Positions 24,478-34,254 of a stretch of 64,000 nucleotides of DNA are shown one piece after another. The stretch spans positions 169,088-233,087 of the forward strand of contig NZ_LKIU01000002.1 in NCBI RefSeq assembly GCF_001307035.1. Direction: 5' to 3'. The first letter of the stretch is position 1. Each line of letters starts with the position of its first letter. Under the pieces are notes generated by a model, which saw only the letters and a list, made by a program, of their open reading frames with translations, was not told where the DNA came from and made no database searches. Source of the stretch: Arthrobacter sp. Edens01 (GTDB taxonomy: Bacteria > Actinomycetota > Actinomycetes > Actinomycetales > Micrococcaceae). Made by a program: the position numbers and the translations under genes.

Positions 24478-25077
24478 CTATTTCCCGAAGGCAGCCGGAG
24501 CAGTAGCTTCGGCGAGGCTCGCCACAGCCTGCTCGAAAAGCGCTGCAGGATCTGAGGCCCTGCCGGCGCTTTCCTCACGGGCAAAGCACTGCCAGGCGAT
24601 GCGCCACGTACAGGCAACGAGTTCCGCCAGGACCTGTGCCTGCATCGTTTCCAGCAGGCCCCGTTCCTGCAGCGACTTACTGAGCACGGTCACCAGATGC
24701 ATCTCCTGGCGGGACACTGCCTGCAGCAGCCTCGGCTCACGCAGCAGCAGCCGGGAGATGCGTTTGAATTCGGACTGCTCAACCTCGTAGGCGAACTGCT
24801 GCCTGGACGCATCCATCAGCTCGCGGAGGATCCGCGCCGGGGACCAGGAAGACTGCAGCTCACGGGCCAGAAGTGACCCGAGCAGTTCCCCCTGCCCGGG
24901 TACGGCGGCCGCTTCCTTGGAGTCGTAGTAACGGAAGAATGTCCGCTCGGAAATGCCGGCCTGCTCCGCGATACGGGCAACCGTGGTGGCATCCATCCCG
25001 GCTGTCTCCAGCAGGTCCAGGGTTGCCAGCTGGATGTCACGCCTTGTGGCGGCCTTACGGTCTTCGCGTTTTCCCAC
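24478..25077 (-). CDS. TetR-family regulator of the adjacent efflux gene
   Basis: From GTG 25077 the 199-aa protein shows the TetR HTH: QLATLDLLETAGMDATTVAR then AGISERTFFRYYDSKEAA (about 17-55), followed by an all-helical ligand domain. Longer in-frame readings have no support. It is divergent to a DHA2 transporter, and a 16-bp inverted repeat in between fits its operator, so it probably represses the transporter until a drug binds. Confidence 0.88.
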   Translation of the reverse strand: MGKREDRKAATRRDIQLATLDLLETAGMDATTVARIAEQAGISERTFFRYYDSKEAAAVPGQGELLGSLLARELQSSWSPARILRELMDASRQQFAYEVEQSEFKRISRLLLREPRLLQAVSRQEMHLVTVLSKSLQERGLLETMQAQVLAELVACTWRIAWQCFAREESAGRASDPAALFEQAVASLAEATAPAAFGK

Positions 25078-25117
25078 GCCGTCCCAGCTTTCTTCGCAGT
25101 GCACCAGTGCTTGTGTT

Positions 25118-25167
25118 CTGTCACAGTATGCCACTTCGATTATAGAAAAGATGGCAGACTGTGACAG
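25118..25167. promoter_or_regulatory. Operator between tetR and the MFS gene
   Basis: CTGTCACAGTATGCCA (25118-25133) and TGGCAGACTGTGACAG (25152-25167) are inverted repeats with one mismatch and an 18-base AT-rich centre. They occupy the middle of the divergent promoter region and are the likely TetR binding site. Confidence 0.75.
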
Positions 25168-25206
25168 TATTTTCCGGTTCAAGTCCAACAGAAACCGAGG
25201 GAATCC

Positions 25207-26664
25207 TTGAGTCACGAAAGCACCACCGCTGAACTGGACGGAAAGCCAGCCGCTCCGCCCCGTCCGGCACTTTCCACAAAACAGCTGACCGGAATCATCG
25301 GGGCGCTGGCGCTGGCCGCGTTCCTGATGATCCTGAACGAGACAGTCCTGACCGTGGCACTGCCCTCGATCATGGCGGACCTGCAGGTCACCGCCGCAGC
25401 GGGGCAGTGGCTGACCACCGGGTTCCTGCTGACCGTGTCTGTAGTGATTCCCACGACCGGGTTCCTCCTGCAGCGCTTCACCACCCGGAGCCTGTTCATC
25501 TTTGCACTCTCGAGCTTCCTGGTCGGCACGCTGCTGGCCATCTTCGCGCCCACCTTCGCAGTGCTGCTGGTGGCCCGGATTATCCAGGCCGTCGGCACGG
25601 CCATTGTGCTGCCGCTGCTGATGACCACCACGCTCACGCTCGTCCCCATGCACAAGCGCGGAGCCATCATGGGCCTGAACTCGATCGTCATCTCCGTTGG
25701 TCCCGCAGTTGGCCCCACCGTCTCCGGCGCAATTGTGAACGCGTTCAGCTGGCACTGGATCTTCGTGCTGATGACACCACTGGCGGTAATCATCCTGCTG
25801 CTCGGGATTATCTTCATCAAGATCCCCTCATCCACCCGCAAGCTGCCGGTGGATGTGCCCTCGGTGATTCTCTCCGCACTGGCATTCGGATTCCTGGTCT
25901 ACGCGATCTCCAGCCTGGAACATGCATCAGAGAACCTCGTCCTGCTCGGCGCCAGCGTTGTGGTCGGCGCCGGCTCCCTGGCGCTGTTCATCAAACGGCA
26001 GATCGTCCTGACCCGGTCCGGCCGTGAACTGCTGAACCTGGCACCCTTCCGGAACCGGAACTTCACCATCAGCGTCGTCCTCATCATGGTCGCCATGGGA
26101 ACCCTTCTCGGCACCGTCGTGATCGTGCCGATCATGCTCCAGACCGGCCGCGGCCTGGACACCCTGACCATCGGCATGATGCTCCTCCCCGGCGGACTGG
26201 TCCAGGCCGCCGTCGGGCCCGTTTTTGGCCGTGTTTTTGACCGCTTCGGCCCCCGCCCGGTGCTCATTCCCGGTGCCGCGATGCTGGCGCTGGGCCAGTG
26301 GCTGTACGTCGGTGTTACACCGGAGTCCCCGCTCTGGGTCTTCACCGTCTCCCACATCGTGTTCAGCATTGGCCTGGCCATGCTGATGACCGGGCTGCTT
26401 TCCGCCGCCCTGGCCACAGTGGAGCCCCGGCTCTACGGGCACGGATCGGCCATCTTCAACACCGGCCAGCAGCTCGGCGGCGCAATCGGCACCACCATCT
26501 TCGTGACGGTACTGTCCATGCTCTCCGCGGCGAAACTCGACGCAGGCTCTGAACTGGCGGACTCGCTGTTCTCCGGCGGCCACACGGCCTTCATCATCGG
26601 CGCTCTGCTGGCCACCGCCGCCGTCGTCCTGGCCCCGTTCATCAAGATTCCCCGCCGGGCCTAA
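25207..26664 (+). CDS. MFS drug transporter, DHA2 (14-TM) family
   Basis: The 485-aa protein has about 14 hydrophobic segments and the DHA2 signatures LNETVLTVALPSIMADLQVT in helix 1 and QWLTTGFLLTVSVVIPTTGF in helix 2, with PAVGPTVSGAIV (motif C) in helix 5. Proton-driven efflux of drugs is expected. TTG 25207 has GAGGGA 5-6 nt upstream. It forms a regulator-transporter pair with the divergent TetR gene. Confidence 0.92.
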   Translation: MSHESTTAELDGKPAAPPRPALSTKQLTGIIGALALAAFLMILNETVLTVALPSIMADLQVTAAAGQWLTTGFLLTVSVVIPTTGFLLQRFTTRSLFIFALSSFLVGTLLAIFAPTFAVLLVARIIQAVGTAIVLPLLMTTTLTLVPMHKRGAIMGLNSIVISVGPAVGPTVSGAIVNAFSWHWIFVLMTPLAVIILLLGIIFIKIPSSTRKLPVDVPSVILSALAFGFLVYAISSLEHASENLVLLGASVVVGAGSLALFIKRQIVLTRSGRELLNLAPFRNRNFTISVVLIMVAMGTLLGTVVIVPIMLQTGRGLDTLTIGMMLLPGGLVQAAVGPVFGRVFDRFGPRPVLIPGAAMLALGQWLYVGVTPESPLWVFTVSHIVFSIGLAMLMTGLLSAALATVEPRLYGHGSAIFNTGQQLGGAIGTTIFVTVLSMLSAAKLDAGSELADSLFSGGHTAFIIGALLATAAVVLAPFIKIPRRA

Positions 26665-26704
26665 AGCGGAGGGGAGGAGCGGGCACGGAACCTAGACTGG
26701 AGGA

Positions 26705-28330
26705 GTGACTGACTTCTCCCGTGTTCCGGGCACCCCGCAAAGCTCAAACCTCCCCCTGCTGGCTGCGCTCGCCGCTGACCTCCAGGACGCCGGCTACACG
26801 GTCGACGGCGTCGCCGCCTTCCTCGGCGAAGAGGCAAACGCTGCGCTTGGCCGGGACCAGCTGGTCCCGGCCATGCTCGCCTGCCGTGAAGCAGCCGCCG
26901 CCGGCACCGCAACCGCGGTAGCCGCGGCGGTGGCGCTGTGGCTGGTGGGGGAGTCCGTGCCTGTAGAGCAGGCGGACGAGGCCTTCCCCCGGACCGGTGC
27001 CGCAGGCCTGAGGGAACTCGGACTGGCCGAAAAGGATCCGGCAGCCCCGGAGCTCCTGCGCGCCGCCGTGGACCTGCGCCCCTATGAATTCGAAACCGGA
27101 AGCAGCGCCGAAAACGCCAGCACCCATCTGTGGGTCGCCAGCGATCTGGGCGAACACCAGCGCCCCGGCGTCCTGCCGCACGGCCACGTGCTGGGCATCG
27201 GGCAGGCATCCCTGTCCCTCGCCCAGCTGAGCCTGCGCGCTCCGGCGGACCGGTCACTGGACCTGGGCACCGGCTGTGGAATCCAGGTCTTCCACCTGCT
27301 CGGGCACGCCCGGCACGTCACGGCTACGGACATCTCCGAACGGGCACTGGGCTTCACCCGGTTCAACCTGGTGCTCAACGCCCCCTCGCTGGGCCTGGAT
27401 CCTGAACATCTCCAGGACCGGGTGGACCTGCGGCTTGGCAGCATGCTGGAGCCCGTAGCAGGGGAACAGTTTGACCAGGTGGTATCCAACCCGCCGTTCG
27501 TAATTACTCCGCGGGTGCCGGGTGAGGAAGCCGAAGACCGCTTTACGTACCGGGACGGCGGGCTGCCGGGAGACGGGATCGTCTCCGGTCTCTTCCGGGA
27601 CCTCGAATCCGTCCTTGCGCCTGGAGGCACTGTCCAGATGCTCGGCAACTGGGAGATCCAGGGCCCGGAGGACAGCAAGGACGCCTGGAACACACGGCTT
27701 CGTTCCTGGCTGCCGGACACAATGGACGCCTGGGTTATCCAGCGTGAAGTCCTCAGCCCCGCTGAATATGCCGAAATGTGGCTCAGGGACGCGGCCGAGA
27801 ACCGTGACCGGTCTGAGTATGCGGCCTCCTACGCCGCGTACCTGCAGGATTTCGCCTCGCGCGGGACCACAGGCATCGGCTTCGGCACGGTGTGGATGCG
27901 CCGGAGGATGGACCCGAAGTCGGCCCCGCTGCGCCGCTTCGAGGAAATCACCCACCCCCTTGAGTCGCCTCTTGCCCCGCACCTCGCTGCCGCCGTCGAA
28001 CGCTTCGACTGGACCCGGGAGCACCCTGACCTGGCAGCCGAGCATCTGGTGGTGGCGGATGACGTCACCGAGGAACGCCACGCCCGCCCCGGCGCAGAGC
28101 ACCCCGGTGTGATCCTGCTCCGCCAGGGAGCCGGGCTGCGGCGGACCAACCTGATGAGTACCGAGCTGACCGGATTTGTGTCAGCGTGCGACGGTGAGCT
28201 GCCCGCCGGAGCGATCATCGCTGCCCTGGCAGCGCTGCTGGGCCGTGAGGACCCGGAGTTCGGTCCCGCGCTGGAAGAAGAGGTACGCAACCTGGTCCTG
28301 GACGGGTTCCTTCTGCCGGCGGAGCAGTAA
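26705..28330 (+). CDS. Class I SAM-dependent methyltransferase (HemK/PrmB-like)
   Basis: A 541-aa protein with an all-helical N-terminal part, motif I DLGTGCGIQVFHL (about 181-193), TATDISERALGFTRFN, and the amino-methylating NPPF motif VSNPPFV (about 262), which points to modification of a protein or RNA amide/amine. The C-terminal 150 residues are a separate domain (winged-helix-like in relatives). TAGACT ends 6 bases before GTG 26705, suggesting a leaderless mRNA. Confidence 0.85.
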   Translation: MTDFSRVPGTPQSSNLPLLAALAADLQDAGYTVDGVAAFLGEEANAALGRDQLVPAMLACREAAAAGTATAVAAAVALWLVGESVPVEQADEAFPRTGAAGLRELGLAEKDPAAPELLRAAVDLRPYEFETGSSAENASTHLWVASDLGEHQRPGVLPHGHVLGIGQASLSLAQLSLRAPADRSLDLGTGCGIQVFHLLGHARHVTATDISERALGFTRFNLVLNAPSLGLDPEHLQDRVDLRLGSMLEPVAGEQFDQVVSNPPFVITPRVPGEEAEDRFTYRDGGLPGDGIVSGLFRDLESVLAPGGTVQMLGNWEIQGPEDSKDAWNTRLRSWLPDTMDAWVIQREVLSPAEYAEMWLRDAAENRDRSEYAASYAAYLQDFASRGTTGIGFGTVWMRRRMDPKSAPLRRFEEITHPLESPLAPHLAAAVERFDWTREHPDLAAEHLVVADDVTEERHARPGAEHPGVILLRQGAGLRRTNLMSTELTGFVSACDGELPAGAIIAALAALLGREDPEFGPALEEEVRNLVLDGFLLPAEQ

Positions 28331-28493
28331 GGCAGCGCACACCGAAATTGGTCTGCGTCTGCCCGGCTGTGCAGTTATGGTTACCCTTGTGCTTGGGGAT
28401 TCCCCATACTGTCTAAGGATGAGCGAGCCTGCGGAGCCCTGCCCGTGCCATCCCTCATCCGCTTTTTGATCCACCCCCGTACGTAGGAGAACA

Positions 28494-31211
28494 GTGCCAG
28501 TTAAGGCAACGGACAAGTCGACCGGCAAGAAGAAGAAGCTGGTAATTGTCGAGTCACCGGCCAAAGGCAAGACGATCGCCGGCTATCTCGGCGACGGCTT
28601 CGAGGTCACGGCATCGATGGGTCATATCCGTGACCTGCCGCAGCCCTCGGACCTTCCCGCAGAGTTGAAGAAGACCTCCGTGGGTAAGTTCGCCGTTGAC
28701 CTGGACAAGGACTTCGAGCCCTACTACGTCGTCTCCTCGGACAAGAAGAAGAAAGTCGCGGAACTCAAGGCCGCGCTCAAGGACGCCGACGAACTCTATC
28801 TCGCAACTGACGGTGACCGCGAAGGCGAAGCCATCGCGTGGCACCTGCTGCAGGTGCTCAAGCCCAAGGTTCCCGTCCATCGCCTGACCTTCCCGGAAAT
28901 CACCAAGGAAGCGATCCAGCGGGCGCTGCAGGAAATGCGTGACATCGACATTTCAATGGTCGATGCCCAGGAAACCCGCCGCATCCTGGACCGCCTCTAC
29001 GGCTACGAGATTTCCCCTGTTCTCTGGCGCAAGGTGGCCCGAGGCCTTTCCGCCGGCCGCGTTCAGTCCGTGGCAACCCGCCTCGTCGTAGAGCGCGAAC
29101 GGGAGCGCATGGCGTTCCGCTCCGCCTCCTACTGGGACCTGCTCGGCACCTTCGCCACGGCTTCTTCCGAGTCTTTCAAGGCCCGCCTGACCTCGGTCGA
29201 CGGCGCCCGGATCGCTTCCGGCAAGGACTTCACCGACCGCGGTGAACTCAAGTCCAAGAACGTCACCCACCTGGATGAAGCGGCAGCTCTCTCGCTGGCC
29301 GAGGGCCTGCAGTCGGCGTCGTTCACTGTCCGCTCACTTGAAACCAAGCCGTACACCCGCCGCCCGGCAGCGCCCTTCACCACCTCCACGCTGCAGCAGG
29401 AAGCCAGCCGCAAGCTGCGCTTCTCTTCCCGCGTGACCATGCAGGTGGCACAGCGCCTGTATGAAAACGGCTACATCACCTATATGCGTACCGATTCCTC
29501 GGCGCTTTCGGACCAGGCCATTAACGCGGCGCGCCGCCAGGCTTCGGAACTGTACGGACCCGAATACGTTCCGGAAGCCCGGCGCGTCTACAAGGGCAAG
29601 TCCAAGAATGCGCAGGAAGCCCACGAGGCCATCCGCCCCGCCGGTGACTCCTTCCGCACGCCGGCCCAGGTTGCGTCCTCGCTGCGCGGCGACGAGTTCA
29701 AGCTGTACGAGCTGATCTGGAAGCGCACCGTCGCCTCCCAGATGGCAGACGCCAAGGGCTCGACGGCGTCCGTCAAGCTCGGCGCAGTCTCCGCCGACGG
29801 GCGGGACGCCGAGTTCTCCGCTTCCGGCACCGTCATCACGTTCCGCGGCTTTATGGCCGCTTACGAGGAAGGCCACGACGCCACCCGGGATGGAGACGAA
29901 GGTTCCGAGGGCGGCCGCCTGCCCATCCTGAAAAAGGATGATCCGCTGACCGCTGCCGAGCTGGGCGCAATCGGCCACGAGACCTCCCCGCCGCCGCGCT
30001 TCACCGAAGCTTCGCTGGTGAAGACGCTGGAAGAGCTGGGAATTGGGCGCCCGTCAACGTACGCGGCCACCATCTCCACGATCATGGACCGCGGTTACGT
30101 GACCCAGCGGGGCCAGGCACTGGTGCCCAGCTGGATCGCGTTCTCCGTAGTCCGGCTGCTGGAGGAGCACTTCACGGACTACGTGGACTACGACTTCACT
30201 GCCGAAATGGAAGAGGACCTGGACCGCATTGCCCGCGGCGAAGCCGGCCGGGTTGAGTGGCTGAACCAGTTCTACTACGGCGACCGCGTGGACACGGGCC
30301 TGCACACGATCGTCAACGACCTCGGTGAGATCGACGCCCGCGCGGTGAACTCCATCGAAATCGCGGACGGCATTGTGCTGCGCGTAGGAAAGTTCGGCCC
30401 GTACCTGGAGCGGCCGCTGCCGGCGGATGCCCCGGAAGGTACCGAGCCCGAGCGCGCCAACGTTCCCGAGGACCTGGCCCCGGATGAGCTGACCGCCGAG
30501 AAGGCGATTGAGCTGATGAACACCGCCGGACCCGAGGAACGTGTCCTGGGCGAGGATCCGGAAACGGGCCGAACCATTGTGGCCCGCAACGGCCGCTACG
30601 GTCCGTACGTCATTGAACTCATTCCCGAGCCCACGGCTGAGGAACTGGCCAACCAGCCGGTTGAGTATTACAAGAACGGCAAGCCCAAGCCCCCGAAGAA
30701 GCCTGCCAAGGTGAAGCCGCGCACGGGTTCGCTGTTCAAGTCCATGAGCGTGGAAACGGTCACCCTGGAAGAGGCGCTGAAGCTGATGAGGCTGCCCCGC
30801 GTGCTGGGCACCGACGCTGAAGGCAACGAGATCACGGTGCAGAACGGCCGGTTCGGTCCCTATCTGAAGAAGGGAACGGATTCCCGGTCGATCGGCTCCG
30901 AGGAGGAGATCTTCACGATCACCCTCGAGCAGGCCCTGGAGATCTACTCGCAGCCCAAGCAGCGCGGGGGACGCCAGGCAGCGGCGCCGCTGGCAGAGTT
31001 CGGCACCGACCCCGTCTCGGAGAAGCCTGTGGTGGTCAAGGACGGCCGGTTCGGTCCGTACATCACCGACGGCATCACCAACATCACTGTTCCGCGGTCC
31101 ATGGCCATCGAGGAGCTGACCCGGGAACGGGCTCTGGAACTCCTGGCCGAGAAGCGTGAGAAGGGTCCGGCCAAGAAGCCGGTCCGCAAGCGCGCCGCAG
31201 CGAAGAAGTAG
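28494..31211 (+). CDS. topA: DNA topoisomerase I
   Basis: TopA relaxes negative supercoils by cutting one strand. The 905-aa protein starts VVESPAKGKTIAGYLG (Toprim), has DGDREGEAIAWHLLQ (metal-binding Asp residues), YEISPVLWRKVARGLSAGRV and the active-site Tyr in YITYMRTDSSALSD (Tyr 330). The C-terminus has several repeated modules (for example NGRFGPYLKKG and DGRFGPYITDG) instead of zinc fingers and ends in a Lys/Arg-rich tail, as in other actinobacteria. GTG 28494 has AGGAGA 3 nt upstream. Confidence 0.98.
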   Translation: MPVKATDKSTGKKKKLVIVESPAKGKTIAGYLGDGFEVTASMGHIRDLPQPSDLPAELKKTSVGKFAVDLDKDFEPYYVVSSDKKKKVAELKAALKDADELYLATDGDREGEAIAWHLLQVLKPKVPVHRLTFPEITKEAIQRALQEMRDIDISMVDAQETRRILDRLYGYEISPVLWRKVARGLSAGRVQSVATRLVVERERERMAFRSASYWDLLGTFATASSESFKARLTSVDGARIASGKDFTDRGELKSKNVTHLDEAAALSLAEGLQSASFTVRSLETKPYTRRPAAPFTTSTLQQEASRKLRFSSRVTMQVAQRLYENGYITYMRTDSSALSDQAINAARRQASELYGPEYVPEARRVYKGKSKNAQEAHEAIRPAGDSFRTPAQVASSLRGDEFKLYELIWKRTVASQMADAKGSTASVKLGAVSADGRDAEFSASGTVITFRGFMAAYEEGHDATRDGDEGSEGGRLPILKKDDPLTAAELGAIGHETSPPPRFTEASLVKTLEELGIGRPSTYAATISTIMDRGYVTQRGQALVPSWIAFSVVRLLEEHFTDYVDYDFTAEMEEDLDRIARGEAGRVEWLNQFYYGDRVDTGLHTIVNDLGEIDARAVNSIEIADGIVLRVGKFGPYLERPLPADAPEGTEPERANVPEDLAPDELTAEKAIELMNTAGPEERVLGEDPETGRTIVARNGRYGPYVIELIPEPTAEELANQPVEYYKNGKPKPPKKPAKVKPRTGSLFKSMSVETVTLEEALKLMRLPRVLGTDAEGNEITVQNGRFGPYLKKGTDSRSIGSEEEIFTITLEQALEIYSQPKQRGGRQAAAPLAEFGTDPVSEKPVVVKDGRFGPYITDGITNITVPRSMAIEELTRERALELLAEKREKGPAKKPVRKRAAAKK

Positions 31212-31222
31212 GCCGTGCCGCC

Positions 31223-31275
31223 TGCCGTGCATCTGGTCCGGTTCCCTGCGCGGGACCGTGGACAGGTGCACGGCA
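31223..31275. terminator. Probable terminator after topA
   Basis: TGCCGTGCA (31223) and TGCACGGCA (31267) close an imperfect hairpin with an inner GG(A/T)CC-rich stem. No T-run follows, typical of actinobacterial terminators. It sits between topA and ppx. Confidence 0.6.
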
Positions 31276-31297
31276 GCTGCCGACGCATAATGGGATC

Positions 31298-32347
31298 ATG
31301 CGGCTAGGAGTCCTGGACGTCGGGTCCAACACTGTGCATCTGCTCTTGGTGGATGCCCATCCCGGCGCGCGCCCCGTTCCGTTCGCCTCCCACAAACGTC
31401 CCCTGCAGCTGGTCTCCCACCTGGATGACCAGGGTGCAATCACCGGGGCAGGCCAGCGACTTCTGGTGGAGTTTGTGGCGCAGGCCCGTGACTTCGCCGT
31501 CCGCCACCACGCCCAGGATCTCCTCGCCTTCAGCACTTCCGCCATCCGCGAGTCCGCCAACGGGCCGGACGTGCTGGAGTACGTGGAACTGCAAACCGGT
31601 GTTGCCCTGACAGAACTCAGCGGCCGGCAGGAAGCCTCCATGACCTATTTGGCGGCCCGCCGCTGGTTTGGCTGGGGTGCCGGTTCACTGCTGGACCTGG
31701 ATATTGGCGGCGGCTCCTTCGAAATGGCGCAGGGACTGGACGAACTGCCCGACGTCGCGGTCTCGGTCCCGCTGGGGGCGGGCAGGCTGACCAGGGACTG
31801 GCTGCGGGACGATCCGCCCTCAGCAGCGTCCCTGGACGCGCTGCGCGGCTATATTCGCGGCGTCGTGCAGGAAGCCTCGTCCGAATTCGCCGAATACGGT
31901 GCACCTGACCTCGCCGCTGGAACTTCCAAGACCTTCCGCTCCCTCGCCCGGCTCACCGGGGCCGCGCCTTCTGCCGCCGGTCCGTATGCCCGCCGCAAGC
32001 TGCGCCGCGCCGACCTCACGGGGCTCATCCCGCGGTTGGCGGGAAGAACTGCGGCGCAGCGTTCAGAGCTCGACGGCGTCTCCGTGCTTCGTGCCCCGCA
32101 GGTGCTCGCCGGGGCGCTTGTGGCGGAGGCCGCCATGGAAGCCTTCAACCTAAAGTCCCTGAGCATTTGCCCCTGGGCACTGCGCGAGGGACTGATCCTG
32201 CAGCGTTTCGACGCGCTGCGCTTTGACACCCTGCATCTTGACCCACCGGGCCGGCTCCCGGCCGGGCACCAGAGCCTCACGCCGGAACCGGCCGGGGCAC
32301 TGGTCCTGGCTGCCGCCGGCGAACCGAACGGAAGTGCACCACTATGA
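31298..32347 (+). CDS. ppx: Ppx/GppA exopolyphosphatase
   Basis: The actin-fold phosphatase begins RLGVLDVGSNTVHLLLVDAH, the phosphate-binding motif, and has LLDLDIGGGSFEMA (second phosphate loop). It would hydrolyse polyphosphate or pppGpp. At 349 aa it is the short Ppx1 type. CATAAT ends 6 bases before the ATG, so it is probably leaderless. The stop overlaps the next gene by ATGA. Confidence 0.9.
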   Translation: MRLGVLDVGSNTVHLLLVDAHPGARPVPFASHKRPLQLVSHLDDQGAITGAGQRLLVEFVAQARDFAVRHHAQDLLAFSTSAIRESANGPDVLEYVELQTGVALTELSGRQEASMTYLAARRWFGWGAGSLLDLDIGGGSFEMAQGLDELPDVAVSVPLGAGRLTRDWLRDDPPSAASLDALRGYIRGVVQEASSEFAEYGAPDLAAGTSKTFRSLARLTGAAPSAAGPYARRKLRRADLTGLIPRLAGRTAAQRSELDGVSVLRAPQVLAGALVAEAAMEAFNLKSLSICPWALREGLILQRFDALRFDTLHLDPPGRLPAGHQSLTPEPAGALVLAAAGEPNGSAPL

Positions 32348-33177
32348 CACTGACCTCCCCCCGCAATGTGCCCACCGAAACCCACCTGCCGCAGATTCCG
32401 GTGGCACTTTCCAGTTCCTCGGTCTACCCGCTTTCCGTCCACGACACGTTCGCCGTTGCCCATGACCTGGGCTACGACGGCGTGGAGGTGATGGTGACCG
32501 GCAGCCAGATCAGCCGTAACCCCGAGACCATCCGGGGGCTGAGCGAGCGGTACCACATGCCGGTGCTGGCCATCCACGCGCCGACGCTGCTGCTGACGCA
32601 GCAGGTATGGGGGAAGGCCTGGACCAAGATCGAGCTCTCGGCTGCCATGGCTGCGGAGGTGGGTGCCAGCACGGTTGTGGCGCATCCCCCGTTCCGCTGG
32701 CAGTCAGGCTACGCAGAGAACTTTGCCGAAGGGGTCCGCAGGATCGCTGACGAGTACGGCGTCACGATAGCCGTTGAAAATATGTATCCCTGGCGGGTAA
32801 GGGGACGCGAAGCGAAGGCCTATCTGCCGCACTGGAACCCGCTGCCCGAGCCCTATGAGCACGTGACCTGGGACTTCTCCCACGCGGCGATTGCAGGCAT
32901 GGATTCCTATGAAGAGATCCGCAAACTGGGCAGCCGGCTCAGCCACGTGCACCTGACGGACGGCACTCCAAACGGCAGGGACGAGCACCTGCTGCCGGGG
33001 GAAGGAACCCAGCGCTGCGCTGAGGCGCTGCAGTATCTTTCCGAAACCGGATACACCGGCACCGTGGCCATCGAAGTGAGCACCCGGAAAGCCAAGGAGC
33101 CGGGGGAGCGGGAAGAGATGCTGCGCCAGACTCTCGAGTTCGCCCGGGTAAACCTGAACCAGGTGCTGGACGAATAG
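32344..33177 (+). CDS. Sugar phosphate isomerase/epimerase (TIM barrel, AP endonuclease 2 fold)
   Basis: The 277-aa protein shows the xylose-isomerase-like barrel: ALSSSSVYPLSVHDTFAVAH, LGYDGVEVMVTG, VAVENMYPWRVRG (metal-ligand Glu), WDFSHAAIAGMDS, LSHVHLTDG and VAIEVSTRKA. It is coupled to ppx by a 4-base overlap. The substrate cannot be told. Confidence 0.85.
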   Translation: MTLTSPRNVPTETHLPQIPVALSSSSVYPLSVHDTFAVAHDLGYDGVEVMVTGSQISRNPETIRGLSERYHMPVLAIHAPTLLLTQQVWGKAWTKIELSAAMAAEVGASTVVAHPPFRWQSGYAENFAEGVRRIADEYGVTIAVENMYPWRVRGREAKAYLPHWNPLPEPYEHVTWDFSHAAIAGMDSYEEIRKLGSRLSHVHLTDGTPNGRDEHLLPGEGTQRCAEALQYLSETGYTGTVAIEVSTRKAKEPGEREEMLRQTLEFARVNLNQVLDE

Positions 33178-33192
33178 GGCTTAAACGAGCGG

Positions 33193-33247
33193 GTGCCGGC
33201 GATTGCCTCGGGACGGTTGGGGGGAAACGTCCACGAATCGCCGGCAC
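33193..33247. terminator. Nested hairpin after the isomerase
   Basis: GTGCCGGCGATT (33193-33204) and AATCGCCGGCAC (33236-33247) pair over 12 bp, with an inner GGACG/CGTCC stem. It is probably a terminator for the ppx operon; about 150 bases to proC hold nothing else clear. Confidence 0.65.
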
Positions 33248-33401
33248 CACGGGGCCGTTACCGGCCCTTCATCACTCGCACCTCCAAGAGGCACTTAATA
33301 CTGTAGGAAGCGAAGTTGTGCACAAGCCTAGAAACAGCTGTGCGTCCGCTTGGAATCGGGCCGTTTCGGGTCCGTGCAAGGCACCGTGAAAGAATCGTGG
33401 C

Positions 33402-34247
33402 ATGCAGAATCTTCCCCGTCTTTCCTTCCTCGGCTGCGGTTCAATGAACGAAGCCATCCTCGGCGGCATCCTGGCCGGCGGCTACCCTGCTGAACTGATC
33501 ACCGCCACGGTCCGCCGCGCCGAACGTGCCGCACAGCTGCGCGAACGGCACGGGATCACGGTGCTCGCCGGGTCCGAAGATCCCGGGGCCAACCGCACCG
33601 CGGCCGAAAACGCGGACGTGGCAATCGTCGGAGTGAAGCCGGTGGGCGTGCGCGCGATGCTGGAAGAGGTGGCCGGAGTCCTGAGCCGGGACACCGTCGT
33701 CGTGAGTGTTGCCGCAGCCGTTCCGCTGGAACTGATGGAAGCTGCCCTTCCGGCCGGCACCCCCGTCATCCGGACCATGCCCAATACCCCCGCGAAGCTG
33801 GGCCGCGGCGTCACCGCCCTGGCACCGGGATCGGCTGCCACCCCGGACTCCGTGAAGCTGGTGCGCTCCCTGCTCTCCGGGACCGGGCGCGTAGTCGAGG
33901 TACGTGAGGACCAGATCAACGCCGTCGGGTCCGTCAGCGGCTCAGGCCCTGCCTACGCCTTCTACCTGGCCGAAGCCATGGCAAAAGCCGGAGCCGAGCT
34001 GGGTCTTGACCCCGAGCTGGCCGCGCTGCTGGCAGCCGAAACCCTAGCCGGAGCCGGAGCCATGCTTGCAGAGCCCGGCGCGGACGCAGGAGCCCTGCGC
34101 AAGGCCGTGACCAGCCCCAACGGCACCACGGAAGCGGCCATCCGCGTCTTTGACGACCGGGACCTGCCGGCCATCATCGGCGCCGGGATGACCGCCGCGG
34201 AGCGTCGCTCAGCGGAGATCACGGCCGAGCTCAGCGCCTCCCGCTAG
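33402..34247 (+). CDS. proC: Pyrroline-5-carboxylate reductase
   Basis: ProC makes proline from pyrroline-5-carboxylate with NAD(P)H. Visible are the Rossmann start RLSFLGCGSMNEAILGGILA, VKPVGVRAMLEEV, MPNTPAKLGRGVTAL and the signature SVSGSGPAYAFYLAEAMA near residue 172, with LVRSLLSGTG. A length of 281 aa is normal. The -10-like AAGAAT is 6 bases upstream of the ATG and there is no ribosome-binding site. Confidence 0.95.
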   Translation: MQNLPRLSFLGCGSMNEAILGGILAGGYPAELITATVRRAERAAQLRERHGITVLAGSEDPGANRTAAENADVAIVGVKPVGVRAMLEEVAGVLSRDTVVVSVAAAVPLELMEAALPAGTPVIRTMPNTPAKLGRGVTALAPGSAATPDSVKLVRSLLSGTGRVVEVREDQINAVGSVSGSGPAYAFYLAEAMAKAGAELGLDPELAALLAAETLAGAGAMLAEPGADAGALRKAVTSPNGTTEAAIRVFDDRDLPAIIGAGMTAAERRSAEITAELSASR

Positions 34248-34254
34248 CCGGAGG

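Noticed and set aside
24478-25755. 425-aa reading of the TetR frame
   Set aside because: The extra N-terminal part is antisense to the MFS gene and crosses the operator; the HTH begins properly only after GTG 25077.
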